From Trebouxia sp. TZW2008 (lineage: Eukaryota > Chlorophyta > Trebouxiophyceae > Trebouxiales > Trebouxiaceae), in assembly GCA_002118135.1 (NCBI GenBank), contig BDIU01000063.1, positions 372,439 through 436,438 of the forward strand: 64,000 bases of DNA. The letters are read 5' to 3'. The position numbers were made by a program, and so were the translations under genes. Within the stretch, counting starts at the first letter, position 1, and each line of letters begins with the position of its first letter. The notes under the pieces are model-generated. The model saw nothing but the letters and a program-made list of their open reading frames with translations. It did no database searches and was not told the origin of the DNA. Below, piece after piece: positions 23,563-35,700 of the stretch.

Positions 23563-25488
23563 TTACTTGACAGGCTTTTTGGCTTCTTCCCATCGTCTGG
23601 CTTCAGCATTGTTTTCTGGATTTCTTCTGTAGCTGGCATATCGCCATCTCTGATTCACGCCTGTCTCCAAAATGAGGCAGGCTCTGTCAGTGTCTGCTAT
23701 TACGCCTGCAAGTTCTAAGCCACTTGTCCAGACTGCTAGGGGCCCTGACCTTCTGCTGAACACAGCCACGCCTGCAGCAGATCAACTTGGTCATGCGTGC
23801 AGCCTGCTGTTGTTTGTTGCGCTGCAGCAAGCGCTTTGCTGAATGGCATGCGCCTCCATTTGTAGGTGAGAGCACAAGTGCTTGGCACAAACGCCGTCTT
23901 TGTGCAAATTGAATGCCCAATCTGTGTGTTGTGCCAGCTGCTTCTGTGTAGATCAGATGCCCAGACTGTGTCTCTGCCAGCTGCAACACAAGCACATGAC
24001 GGCGAGCAGACGTGAAGGGAGGAGCCTATACCTGGTATGAGAGCATCCATTGGTACTTCTGCTGCATCAGCTGCGCCTAGGTCAAAGGTATCGCCACGGA
24101 TTTCACGCTGCACATGCACAGATTCAGTCAACAGAACAACTCATGCATATGATGTTAGTAGCAAAGCGTGCAAGTGTTCTTTCGCTAGTGACAACAGCAG
24201 CACTCAGTGTTGTCCTCCAGCATGGTCAAGCAGAGTCCAGCATGCATCAGCACACATCACAGCTTACAAAATGGTCTGCTGACAAATTGTGCATGTGGAC
24301 TGCTTTCTTACTGCATTGTCTCATGCTGCAACATAAAACAAAACTTAATGCTTCGCATACCTGTTGGACTAACGACAACTCTTGAAGTAGTGCAGACAAT
24401 GGCAGCTGGACAAAGTTCCACTTCTCTCCTCGCAAATTATCTGGCAGCTCCTGCGGCGACTGCAGGTCAAGCGTGAAGAGAGAAGCTGACTTATCACTGT
24501 AGCCCGGATCTTTCTTGTATATTTGTTCAAGTCGCTCTTGGAGCCAGCCTACGTCGGCAAACACAACATTGGCATTGATACAAGCTGTTGCAATAAGTTG
24601 CACAGTGTCAGATTGACAATGACCACACGTGCTTGATCACAGCCTTGGGGTAAGTTGAAAGCTTTCGAAAGCAATGTGAGTCATGTAAAGAGCATCAGGT
24701 ATAGCATTTGAGTGATGACGCTGGAGCACATGACACAGCATGCAGACATATGTGGCAAGAAGGTGTTGCATACTTATCAATGTGAAGCAGCGCCTGCTGG
24801 GGACCGGCGCAATGTCTAGTTCTGTAAGGGCTCGTGTTATGATAGTTTGCATTTGACCCCTGAAAAACCGGCATTTTTTCGGTTTGTCAGCGCCCTCCTG
24901 CTGCAATATCTCTATAAGAGCTGTCCTCAACTGCAGGTTGAGAGAACAATCATGTCAGCATCAGACATTCCAAATGACACGGCAGAATCCCACAGGTAGT
25001 AAGGTGTAGTAATCGATACATACTTGTGTGCTGTTGATCTTGTTGTTGGGGAAATATGCAGAGTACTCGAACTGCCGATCTGGACTGCAGATAAGCAGCT
25101 CCCATCGTTTCTTGCCTCGCTCATCCAATAATGGCCGCGAGCAAAAGTCTAGCTCCCATATTTGCGCTTGGGGCAAGCCCTTCTGCTGTGGACTATATGT
25201 TGGTGAGCTAGTGCTGACTGAAGTCGAAGGTTCGCTGGTATTGACAGTTCTGCAATGCAATCTGCGTCTACTCTTGGTCTGTACTCGCTCTGAGTGACGC
25301 ACGGCTCGAAAGGGTGTACGCTGAGCAGGTGCACCGGGGGTCCGCAAGGGCAAGCGTTCACGGCCGAAAAAGCAATGGCAGTGGGGCCCTTGCAGCAAGG
25401 CGCTCATACCCGTGATGCCCCAAATCTTCAGAGCTTGCCCCGTTAGCGGCGCTTGCACGTCAAATCTCCGAGCTATATCTAACTGCAA
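23563..25488 (-). CDS. TAB2: TAB2 / ATAB2-like chloroplast RNA-binding translation factor
   Basis: In Chlamydomonas Tab2 binds the psaB 5' UTR and is needed for photosystem I reaction-centre translation; the Arabidopsis homologue has a wider role. Five minus-strand exons join with consistent phase: 25488-25024, 24930-24774, 24548-24361, 24107-24032, 23771-23563, for 364 aa. The first about 95 residues (R/S/T-rich) look like a chloroplast transit peptide. Conserved blocks in order are WELDFCSRPLLDERGKKRWE, EYSAYFPNNKINS, FFRGQMQTIITRALTELDIA, PVPSRRCFTL, WLQERLEQIYKKDPGY, LPDNLRGEKWNFVQLPL, ALIPGVAVFSRRSGPLAVW and LILETGVNQRWRYASYR. Length is close to that of algal Tab2. The WLL tripeptide that usually follows the ETGV-N-R segment reads WRY here. 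An internal ATG at about 25410 could also serve as the start. The gene diverges from the RNase III-domain gene across 78 bp. Confidence 0.92.
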
Positions 25489-25566
25489 GTTCAGCTGAGC
25501 TGACTACAGTACGCCCTGTGACCTATTCAAATTTGCCTTTCTAGGGTTTGGCTTTCAGTCACCCTT
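25489..25566. promoter_or_regulatory. Very short bidirectional promoter (TAB2 / RNase III protein)
   Basis: Only 78 bp lie between the TAB2 ATG on the minus strand and the RNase III-protein ATG on the plus strand. Both 5' UTRs and both core promoters must fit here or overlap coding sequence. If TAB2 really starts at the internal ATG near 25410, the gap is about 155 bp. No TATA box is seen. Confidence 0.55.
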
Positions 25567-26730
25567 GTGACTCAACTTGCAAAATTTCGCAACGTTGCAC
25601 AGCTCGACTTGGTGACGATACAGGCGCAAGCTGATGATCATATGCTCGCGCGTCTGAGTCGTGCTTCGTATCGGCGTGCCTCAAGCCACTTGAAGCTGTC
25701 AGTGACGTCACAAGCTTGCTTGCAACCGGCAACTTGGGAATCACTTCTTGAGCAATGCGCGCAGCCGGCGGTCACCTTCAGCCACACGGCAACTGATGCA
25801 CTTGACGCGCCTGCTTGGCCGACATCGTTGACGAAGCAGATTGCAAAATCAGTCAAAAAGTTCCGAGTTCGCTACGAAAGCGACAGTGACAAGCTTCTTT
25901 CAGATGCCGCAATAGACGAGGCTCAAGAAGTCATCGGGCACGTTAGGCCACGTTGACTGTTTGCTTGCTGTTTCACTAGGTGCAGTGGTCTGACGCCCCT
26001 GAATCGCTGCACAGGCACCGTTTTCAGAATCGTCAGTTATTGCGCTTGGCGTTTACTCACTCGTCCATATCTGAGCAATGCAATATTCCGCTGGCATGGT
26101 GAGTTTTGCAACGTGCAAACGCTTCATGCTCGTCCTTTGCAGCCTGCATTTGCTGTGTGCCATCCTGAATGCCAGTGATTTTGCTTAGTCCACACTCAAA
26201 AAGACATCGCATGCATATTCACAATTGCATGTTAGATTGTTTAAATCTTGGACCATCCCCTCTTGCACATCCACCACAGCGTTGTTGGCTAGCTACAGAA
26301 TATAATTGCTCTTGCTCCTCGTCTAGCCTCTCGTGCAAACTGCTTAAATTGAACATGCAGGATTGGAGACTCTGTTCTGCAGCTTGTAATTGTTGAGGGC
26401 CTAATGTCACGATATCCAGCAGCATCAGTTGGTGATTTGGCAACTCTCAGAGCTGCTATGAGCAGCAGGGTGAGCTGTTTCAAGTATGCACAGCAGTTTG
26501 ATCTGCAAAAATGGCTGGTCGTGGGTAACGGGATGGAGCGACTCTGGCTGTCGCAGACGTCATCTCCATCATATCCACACAATGTTGTAGCTGAACTGTA
26601 TGAAGCAGTGTTAGGCGCAATATACATAGATGCGGGACTTGCCAGGTCAAACACGTGGTTTGCAAAGCATATAGACTGGCCAAAGCATCATGCTGAAGCT
26701 ATCAAACGCTTCATTACAGCTGCAGCGTGA
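25567..26730 (+). CDS. RNase III-domain protein, probably organellar (Mini-III/RNC-like)
   Basis: Three exons join to 274 aa: 25567-25937, 26015-26098, 26361-26730. The N-terminal about 100 residues carry no domain and are S/A/R-rich, consistent with a targeting peptide. The RNase III domain follows: EVIGHRFQNRQLLRLAFTHS, then IPLAWIGDSVLQLVIVEG, RYPAASVGDLATLRAAM and NVVAELYEAVLGAIYIDAG. The signature normally reads ERLEFLGD. Here it is LAWIGD, so the first catalytic glutamate is replaced by alanine as in Mini-III-type proteins, while the GD aspartate is kept. In the second motif ADxxEA reads AELYEA, with Asp changed to Glu. No dsRNA-binding domain follows. Intron 1 appears to be GC-AG (GG|GCACGT), since only that junction restores the conserved sequence in phase. 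It diverges from TAB2, so a plastid role is plausible but inferred. Confidence 0.82.
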
Positions 26731-27280
26731 CATGCAAAAATGAACCTGTTGCAGCCATAATTTTACTGACTTGCGCGAGTCTGCCATATAGCTTTAAGTA
26801 TACTGTGGCACAGGATGCAGGTCTCCCTGGCAGCAGATAGATTAACAGCTTGGAAATTTGCTGAAATGCAGATGACTCCAGTCTGGCAGTAGCATTTTGC
26901 TCCTTTCTGGTTATTCAAATACTGTCCCAACAGATGCTTCAGGTGTTGCAAGTATGGATCTTGCCAATCTATGAGGACGTAGACTTCAGTCACAACCCCT
27001 GTGTTGCATCTTCAAATTGAGTGCCACTGCGTGGATCATCACAGTGATTGTGAGTGTATGCAACCAGTGAGATTGCTGCTATAGAGGTTTTGCATCAGGT
27101 TGCTGTTGCACCTGTGAGTCTGAGAGGGCAGAGTAAAATACGCAGCCGCAATTGAAATACTAAAGCAATGACATGCAGCAGATCAACACAACGTCGTCAA
27201 ACATGTTGACAATGCAGAGCTTCTCTGCAGAAGTACTTGATTATCTGATCTGATACGACATGGTAACCAATCCCAATTGC
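26731..27280. other. Convergent intergenic region
   Basis: Tail-to-tail spacer between the RNase III-protein stop (26730) and the PheRS alpha stop (27281). It should hold the two 3' UTRs. No further gene is seen. Confidence 0.5.
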
Positions 27281-30200
27281 TTACAAACCCAAACGACATA
27301 GCGGGTTTTTCCTGATCAGGTTCAGGCTAACCTGCACGCAGAGAGAACAGTACCTCATTATATCACGGGAATCATTGCAAATCAACAACCGCATGCATTG
27401 CGCATCAACATGTACACTGCAAAGTGCGTGGGCAAAGCAGCAAATCTGGCTTAGCACAAGGCAATACACTCTTGCTCACCTTGTGCCCAAACAGATCCCT
27501 GATATTGTCGATGCCATACAATATCATTGTTGGCCTGCAGCACAAGACAGCCCCACTTTAGTGGCAGCATTTGGAAGCAACCTTCACAACTGACGGCAAT
27601 ACACAAACTGATTGGGCAAAGCTCAAGTAGCACAATAGCCCTGACCACAGAAGAGACCATATCAGTGGCCACTGTATTGCAGCAAGATTAGGCTGTGAAT
27701 TTGCCACCAACGGCCAGCACCCTGCATCATGCCCAAAATGTGCACAGCACTGCCATGCACACAAGACAACCCATGACCACAAAACAGCAGCGTCAGCGTG
27801 CTGTTCTGCGAATGATTACTGTTTTGAAAGCAGGTGTGAAGTCGCGCAGGCTCAGGCAGCGAAACAGGTCATTACATGTTTGCTGTGCACTACGACTTCC
27901 AAGACGCAACTGCGTTCAACATGTCATAAGCGGGAGGCACAGCACCTTTCCAGGCTGAGGCCCCAGGCAATGACAGAGACATCCTCAGGCAGGCCCATGG
28001 GGCGCAGCATCTCAGGGCGGAACATGCCGCTGTTGCCCACCTCCATCCATTTGCCCAGCTCATCTGAGTAACTGCAGCCAACAACAGTCAACATGATCGC
28101 TGCCTGTGGTACATTTGTTGCATGGCCAACATACACGAACAATATAGCACGGCTTTGCAGTCATGGCAGATTCTTGACTGCTGTCAACAGGCCTAATTGA
28201 TGGCGTTTTTTCAAAGTTGACCTAAAGACTGTTTGCTCAAGCGGAACTGCAGGGGTGCTGAGTGTTGCACCTAGTCCTAACAAGACATGGGAGCGACATC
28301 TTGCAGATTGCCCTGCCCCAGACATCCCAGATGACATGACACAGACATTGGCTGATTGGTAATATCAGACTGCCTGCTTGCAGCCAACAACCCCCAACTG
28401 CAGCCAACATGCCTGATTGCAGTCAACATGCCCTGATTGATGCCAATGGGTTACTTGTTGCATCTTGAGGCCCAGATGGGTGAGATAGGCACACAAAGCT
28501 TGCTGGTTGCAGAGGGAGCTGCAATCAGCAACTTCCTTTGCAGTTGATTGTGCCTGCTTCATGAAGCTGCTGTGTGTTGTGAGACTGACCCTGCTTGAGA
28601 TGCTGCATTCTAGTTACGACAAGCATCACGCGATGCTGACAACATGCCATTGCAGTCATCAGAAGGTGATTTTGCTGCTGCCTACACCGTTTAAACAAAT
28701 GTTAGCTGCAGTAAAGCTCCATGAATGCAGGAAGAAATGCCAAGCCGACTCTGTGCATGATGGGAATAGTAGCAGACGACAGCCGGGCTGTTGACAGCTG
28801 CTGACCTGAAGATCTCCATGGAGGGCTCAGTGTAGGGGTTGTATGCTGGCTTGAAGCGCAGCTTCTTCAGGCCAAGCCTGTCAAAGAACATCTTCAGCGT
28901 CCCTATCAAGTCCCGCAGCGTCAAGCCCTTATCACACACCACCCCTGCACAGCCAGACGAACCATCATCATGTTTGTCCCTTCAGCCAGCTCAGGTTTCC
29001 GGTACAGACTCTGACTGCACATATACGCCCGCGACACTGCCTTGACATGTCGCAAGCAATAGAACCCTGAAGGCAAGGCTGAGGGTTTACACTGCAGCAC
29101 AGCATGGTTGAGCGCAACAGCATGAGTCCAGCCAAGTACCTTCACCTCACAGAGAGAAATTGTGCATGCAAGACCAATCATCATACGACAGAGCCAGTCT
29201 GTCAGCTGCACGGTGCATTGCTGTAACCCAGACAGGTTGCTTGGAACATATATTGCCTGGACAGTGCAGCCAAAGGAAGAGCAGACATACCTTCAATTTG
29301 ATGAAATTCTGCTAAGTGGGTTCTGTCTATGGCCTCATTCCTGAACACTCTGTCAACAGAGAAATATTTGGCGGGCTTGAAGCCCTGCTGTGCTAGCTTG
29401 TACAGCATGCGGGAGGAGACTGCAGTAGTGTGCGTTCTCAGTAGGTTCTTCTCAGCTTCTGCCACCTTCCAACTGTACCCATACCTGCTCATGCCAGAGT
29501 ACCTCAGCATAGGCAAGCCATATTGCACAGTGCAATGTTGAAAAAGACAGGACAAGCAGCATGTCATAGCAGGTCATAGCATGTCATGAAACAACCAGAA
29601 GAATACAGAAGAAGGCTCAAGCCAAGCAAGCTTCCAGAAATGCCTGGGCAGCCTGCTGTTTTATACTTGGGATAATCGGAAATTGGAGCAGGTGTTGAAA
29701 TTGGTGGGTCAAGCAGCTTACCCTAATGAGCCATAGCCGCCCTGCTCATGGGTGGCTTTGACTCTCTGTAGATACTCCTGTGGCAAGCGGTCAGCAGGGG
29801 TGCTAGCAGGATCTGCAGCAGACAAAACACTTGCCTCATGCATTCACACTTTGTGTGAAACGCACAACATCATCTGATAGGTGCCTGAAGGAAAAACTTG
29901 CCAGGCAAAAAGCCATTAAAGAGACAGCTGAGCCTTCGGGTCTGGCTATGCTGAGGTTACCAGATCTTGCCATGTGGAATGCTCAAACTTGTCAAGATGC
30001 AGAAGGCTGCAAATATGCCTTAAACCCCAGCCAGCACTCAGAATCAGGATGTTGAAGGTGCATCAGCGTAAGGCTGGCCATTGCTCAGCTGTGACTTACT
30101 TGTCAGAAAGAAGGTGTCATGGGCATCTCTCGCAGGATGCTGCTGCGGCTGGAAAAGCGCGTCAAAATTCCAGAAGCTGCATGCACACAACAAACGTCAA

Positions 30201-32016
30201 ACACATTGCAATGAGAGCGGCAACATGCAGAGACAAAGCGCAGACAGCTGCTGCCAACCATCAATTAAGGCATTGATAGCAGACTCTGTACCTGTTTTCC
30301 ACATATGCATTTGTCATCATTTCCTCAAAACCCATGGCGACAAAGATCTTCCTGAACTGGGATCTGACCTGCAGTGCAGAATACTTTACATCACAGCCCA
30401 GCAGGGCAGCAGCAATAGCACTGGCTACAACGAGAGAAGTGCATCTTGAACCAATCTTCCCGTGATTGATTCAAACATGCTGAAGCAAGCCATTGCAGTA
30501 AATGCTAGAGCCGGCCAATGCGAAGCCAGTAAGGGGACAGTTGCTGCAAGGCACATGAGCAGTAAGGCAGAGAATGGACACCTTGAGCAGCGGATGCAGA
30601 TAACCTCCGCTTGGCGGCTGGCCAAGCGCATTGAAGTTGTATGCCTTGAATTCCTGATCTCGCCAGCTGCCACTGCAAAAGCTGGCCCACTGTTAAGATG
30701 CTGATGGCGAGCCTTTTTGCTGAATCCTCATAGGCATTATGGTGCAAGACTTGAATTGATCTGTCAAGCTTGCGTGGGGCAAGATTCTGCATATTGAGTA
30801 TTTGAAGATGCATGATATATACTTGCAATGCAGCTGTAGCGCATAGCACAAGATAAAGCACAAAGCTGCTTCTGCTACTGTATAGTGGCTGAAGAAACAG
30901 AGGATGACTTGCATTTTGTCTTACTGAATATGCTGAGCAAGTGCACAGACCTCTGTAGCATGTCATGAGTCAAGTCTGTGGCTGCGCGCTTCCGCTGCAG
31001 CGCAAATTTAGGTCCTTTTGTGAGCTTGTAGGAGTGCCGCATCTCTGGCACAACCATTTTGCGCTTTCTGAGAGCATCTGCCTCTGCCTTCGGCAGATCC
31101 TGTTTGACAGCAAACCTGTCTTGACTTTACCATGTGCTTGCTCAACAAGAGTCATGAGCACAGTGTTCTGCAAGAGCAGAATGTAAAAGGCAGGGCAGCA
31201 ACAGTAAGGTTTGAGATGACGCGTACCGCCGCCTTGTTATCAGCAATGCTTTGAAGAGTCTGCTGGACACCATCTGATATTGAGTCGACCTGCAGTGACA
31301 TGACACAGTGCTGTCGTGTCTCAGCAATGCCAGATGTCTTTCAGAGGTGCACAATGCTTTCCACAGCATAATGCATGACCAAGAACATCATCACATTGCA
31401 CAATCAGTGCTGTGCAGTCTCAGTGCTCAGTCTGTATTGTGCTGTACCTTCCGCTTGATGACTGGTTGACCACTTAACTTGTCAAGATGTATCCATTTCA
31501 GCTTCATGGCCTGGCCAACTCCCACACTGCCCACATTGCCGAGCTTTTGCTGCAGGGGTACAATTGCAGCTGTTGGTGATAGAGCAGCATTGCCAGGACA
31601 GGCTTCATATCAAGCACGCACTGTACCATGAGCTGTGGCTGTGGCAGCCCCTCTGCAGGAATGGCATGAAAGACTTGTGCCTCTGGGGAGCCAGCTTGCA
31701 GATATGTTGCACCCTCTTGAGTTAGGGCATAGCTGGCTTGTCGCTGTTCCTGCATTGAGTAAGCCAAAATGCTATTGGCAGGAGATTGACAGACTTCAGA
31801 GCGGAGCATTGAATCAGCAAGCGCTTTGCATGCCTCTGCATGATGAAGATGCAGGCATACCTCGCCTTCTATCAAGCCAGCTGCAAGTAAGCTTTTTATC
31901 ACACCAACAAGCTGGTTGTGCTGCATGTCTCTAGAAGCAGCATACTCCAAGGAGTCTGGTATAGTCTGCAACTCGGCCAAGTCAGCTAGAAGCCGACCTT
32001 CTACATCAGCCATCAA
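27281..32016 (-). CDS. FARSA: Cytosolic phenylalanine-tRNA ligase alpha subunit
   Basis: Class II aminoacyl-tRNA synthetase catalytic subunit of the eukaryotic/archaeal alpha2beta2 enzyme that charges tRNA-Phe. The start is [17 protein letters not shown] at 32016. N-terminal winged-helix exons include [36 protein letters not shown] and [20 protein letters not shown]. Catalytic exons carry [19 protein letters not shown] (30582-30672), [17 protein letters not shown] (30292-30368), [20 protein letters not shown] (30100-30176), [32 protein letters not shown] (29291-29484), [28 protein letters not shown] (28806-28944), [19 protein letters not shown] (27946-28071), [13 protein letters not shown] (27480-27534) and a final KNPLCRLGL with TAA (27281-27331). 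Motif 2 (TTAV then the FR..D loop) and motif 3 (the GMFRPEML region) are intact. Phases agree at nearly all junctions. It is head-to-head with uL23. Confidence 0.95.
28355..28450. repeat. Short AACATGCC/GCAGCCAAC repeats in a PheRS intron
   Basis: Three or four imperfect copies of a roughly 20-nt unit (cagccaacaacccc, cagccaacatgcctgatt, cagtcaacatgccctgatt) lie in tandem within the intron between the 28071 and 28806 exons. Confidence 0.55.
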
Positions 32017-32345
32017 CTGTCCGCTGCTCTATGTAGGAACTAGAGCTGGACAGTGTTGAGGAGTTCGATGGTAAGCCTTCACAAATTCAGCGTATCTCCG
32101 GCGGCCGAATCTAGAGGGTATTGCAAGTCTTACGAGGCTCCCTTTGAGCAAGTTGGATTGCTTGTTTTGATCAGCGGTGCGCCAGACGCACTGCTGGAGA
32201 GCAAGCAAGTTTGACCAGTGTAGTCAACGCTGAAGCTTGAGTCATGGAAAGCAGTCTCGCTGAGCTGCAGCTGAACAGTTCAGCCTGAACTTGCAGCGTG
32301 CGGAGCGGCCTGTGGCTGCACAGCGAGACTCTCGGCGTCAACAGC
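32017..32345. promoter_or_regulatory. Divergent promoter region (PheRS alpha / uL23m)
   Basis: Some 329 bp lie between the two start codons of two translation-related genes transcribed in opposite directions. If uL23 instead starts at the in-frame ATG at 32298, the gap is 281 bp. No recognised motif. Confidence 0.5.
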
Positions 32346-32745
32346 ATGAGCTGGCGAAGGCTGCCGACATTCTTTGCCAACATTCCTCTCAAGCTTATGC
32401 CTCTGTCTGAAAAGCAGCAGAAAGCTTTCGAAACAAACGGCACATTGAAGCAGGTCGCATTTCAGACCATTCCTCGGGTCAGCAAGGTCCGTAGCGCCAC
32501 TTTGCATATGCTCAATGTCTTGAATCAACGTGGCGTGTGAGTGCACATGTGATCTGTAATACCTCTTCCTGCAGCCAGAACTGCGGCAGTATTTAGAGAA
32601 AGTGTACGGCCTCAGCGTGGCTAGCCTTCGCACGTTAAATTACGAAGGTGCCAAGAAGCGCGGCAAGCACGGCTTTTTTCGCAAACCAGACTACAAAAAA
32701 GTATATGTAACCTTCAAAGAGGCAGAGAAAGCAACAACGTCATAG
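32346..32745 (+). CDS. MRPL23: Mitochondrial-type ribosomal protein uL23
   Basis: Large-subunit ribosomal protein at the peptide exit tunnel. Two exons in phase 0 (32346-32486 and 32575-32745) give 103 aa: MSWRRLPTFFANIPLKLM, VAFQTIPRVSK, then PELRQYLEKVYGLSVASLRT and GKHGFFRKPDYKKVYVTF, ending in TAG. The TLNYEG-KKRGK-FRKPDYKK sequence is typical of mitochondrial uL23 and unlike cyanobacterial or plastid L23. An upstream in-frame ATG at 32298 would add 16 residues. The stop lies only 16 bp before the putative start codon of the next gene on the same strand. Confidence 0.88.
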
Positions 32746-32761
32746 CATAGCAAATAGCAGC

Positions 32762-35700
32762 ATGGTAAGCTTTCATGAGCTCCCCTCCAGGTTGCGTGCA
32801 ATACTCAGCAAGTGTGCATGCCTGCTGCTTTGCATGTTTGATGAGGCGCTCTGGCAACTCATAAAGTTAGTCAGCAAGTGTCAGGAGTCTCTATCTTTGT
32901 CTCGACAGAAGGCTGCTTTTAGTGTTACAAACTCAAACAGTCATCTACAGGCATGTTTGATTCTTCGCTTGCAAATGTCTGCAGGCTGAAGCCAGTCCTG
33001 CCCCTGTTTTACCTCAGACAGCCTTAGAGCCAACATCAACCACATTTGCTCCGTTTGCAGCGCCCTTTGCTGCGGACTCCCTGCCAATGCTCACACCTAT
33101 CCTCAGCACCCAGCAAAATGCCCCTTCTTTGTCACAACAGCAACAGCCCTTGTTGGCGCCTCAGCCTTCACCCAAAATCAAGCCTCCACCGACATCCCAG
33201 TCATCAGGGCATTTTGCACTGCCGCTATGGCAGATGTTTGGCTCAGCTGCCAACTCACCAGCTGCTATGGCTGCCATCGCTGCTGGAAACCAGAGTCTCA
33301 ATCTAGATGATCTGGCTGAGGCTGCTGTCAAGAAGAAGAAGGAGCAGGTATGCCTATGCATTCAAAGCTAAAGCATATTGCTGGTGGTTGTAAGTCTGCA
33401 CACTTACATGCCTCAGAAGCAAGCACCGCCACACGTAAAGCTGGCTCCTACTGTGAGGCATCTGTGCCAGCTGTGTATGTGATGCATGCTTATGCCCTTG
33501 GCAGAGCCATGTCCAAATAGTCTGCTTTTGGATCAGTCATCTCACAACAGTCGACTTCTGGCGCAAGCATGCTGCCATAAACTCCTTCTAATGCGTTGGT
33601 GGCAAGTCCATGGAGCGGCAGCTGTTTGGCATTCAAGTTGTTCTGGTCTGCAGGAGCAGCAAAGAGCAGAAGCAGCTGCCAGAGAGAGTGTCATAGCACA
33701 GCTGCAGAGAAGGGCGGCAAGGCAGGCTGCAATCTCAGCTGCAGCCCAACAGCATGCAATCACCTGGCTGCAAGCGCCTACCGATGCAGATGATGCCGAT
33801 TACATCAGGCAGCACATTGACATCGTGCAGAACCTGCTCGAAAAGGAAAACTTGCTGCCAGACATCACGGCTGTACAACCTGCACCCATGCTCTGGAGTC
33901 CTGCAAGTTCCACAGCTGTGGCCAAGCCCAGCACAGCTGATGTTGCTGCTCTTGGTAAGGCCTCAATCATTGCTGCTGCCAAGGCTGCAGCTGCAGAACG
34001 CGCAGCAGGCCTTGCCACTGCTGCAGCCATCAAGGAGCCAGCCACAGCCGCCAAGGTCAAAGCAGCAGCTGTGGACCGTGCCACAGCAGTCATGAATGCT
34101 GCAGTCTCAGACGCCACAGCTGCAGAGGCCACAGCCAACTCAGCAGCAGCAGTGGCGGCACTGCAGGCTGCAGCTGCGGACGGCATTGCCCCAGCTGTGG
34201 CAGTGTCCAAGGCAATGGATGACGCAGCACAGGCGCTGGCTGCAGCTAAGGCAAAAGCCACTGCCACAGCTGAGGCTGCCCTCAAGGCTGCCATGGCTCA
34301 GCAGTCTGCTAAGCAGGCCTCTGGACCACGGCCCCTGCCTATCTCAGCACTGACACAAGGCTTGGGTGGTCTTGTGGACTATGCAAGTGATGAGGATTCA
34401 CATCTCAGCAGAGCTCTGACAGATTCACAAGCCAAAGCACATACCAAGGAAGATGGTGTAGAAGTGTCTTCTGCTGAGCGGCGAGCAGCAGCAGCAGCAG
34501 CATTGCAGGCAAGAGGTTCTCAGGCAGCCCAAGTACCAGGGCAACAGCCTACTCCTTGGTTGTCAATGTACAGTATGGAGCACTCTGGCTCTCATCAGCA
34601 GGCTTCTTCTGGCCTCGCTGCTGGTCAAGGTAAGCCTCTCGTCTTGCTGACGTAGTAGCTGGCTTTGGCATCAACACCATTTGTCAGTCATATTGTCAAC
34701 ATGTGTGAGTGCTTGTGCCCTCAGACGCGTTCCAAAGATACCAATCTCGCCTTGCGGACAAGTGTCCTCTGTTAAGTATTGCAAGCGCATACTTGACATG
34801 GGTATGTTTAATTTGCTCCCCAAAACGTGTCTGCCTTATCACAGGGCTCTCAGCTGCACGCCTGCGTATTGAACATTCTGCATGATCTGCAGATGTTGAG
34901 GCTGATGCCACTGGCAGCTCGCCCAGGGCAGGCACACTGCACAGGCAGCAGGGAGTTGCAGGAGCAGCCTTGCCCAGATCCAGCCTGTCTGGGCAGCAGC
35001 TGGGCGAAGTGTTGGACTCCCTGCGGGAGCTGGGCTCAGTCCATATGAACCTTGGCCTGCTGTGTAGCACTGGTGTGCTGGCATTTGTGGAGCGCTTGAA
35101 GATGTGTCAGGTAACTGTCTTGCATGATACAGCGATATCAGCTGCTGCTGCTGCTGCGACAATGAGTGAATGCCTGAAGACTCATTGATTGATGTCAACT
35201 GAAATAAATTGGGTATGCCAGCTCAGACCTTCAGAGTGACTGTACAAGACACATGAAATGCAGAAGCGCTGTTTGCAGCTCCAGAAGGGGTTGCCTCTGG
35301 CTGGCCTGACTCGCTCAGTGATCATCCAAATGATTGAAAGCTCACCTTGGCCACATGTTGTTTGCCTGCATGGAAGCCTGTTGGGTGTTGGCAAGTGGCG
35401 TGTGCCTGTTCTTCCTTGTTATCAAGCTGCACGTCGTTGGGTTGACTATACACACAGCATTCAGCATATGCTGACGATTTCATGTACGGCCTCAAGAAGG
35501 CAGCGTTGCTTACATGGCCAGCATGATGAGTGGGCAGTAGAGACGCAGCCTGGCGTGCTACCTGGACACAATGACTCAGCCCTGGCCGTGCTGCAACCTG
35601 CAGCAGAAGAATGGCCACATGATGATGCTGACAGGTTCATGTGTTGCCTCAGGAAGGCAGTGTCAGTTACATGGCCAGCATGATCAGTGGGCAATGGAAA

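Noticed and set aside
26169..26360. A missing exon carrying the RLE part of the RNase III signature
   Set aside because: Exons 26015-26098 and 26361-26730 already join in phase to give LAWIGDSVL, a known variant form. No extra exon is needed.
33486..33640. Upstream part of a 389-codon open frame ending at 34655
   Set aside because: The first about 50 codons have no conserved character and an AG acceptor near 33648 starts the coherent sequence. I take only the later part as exon.
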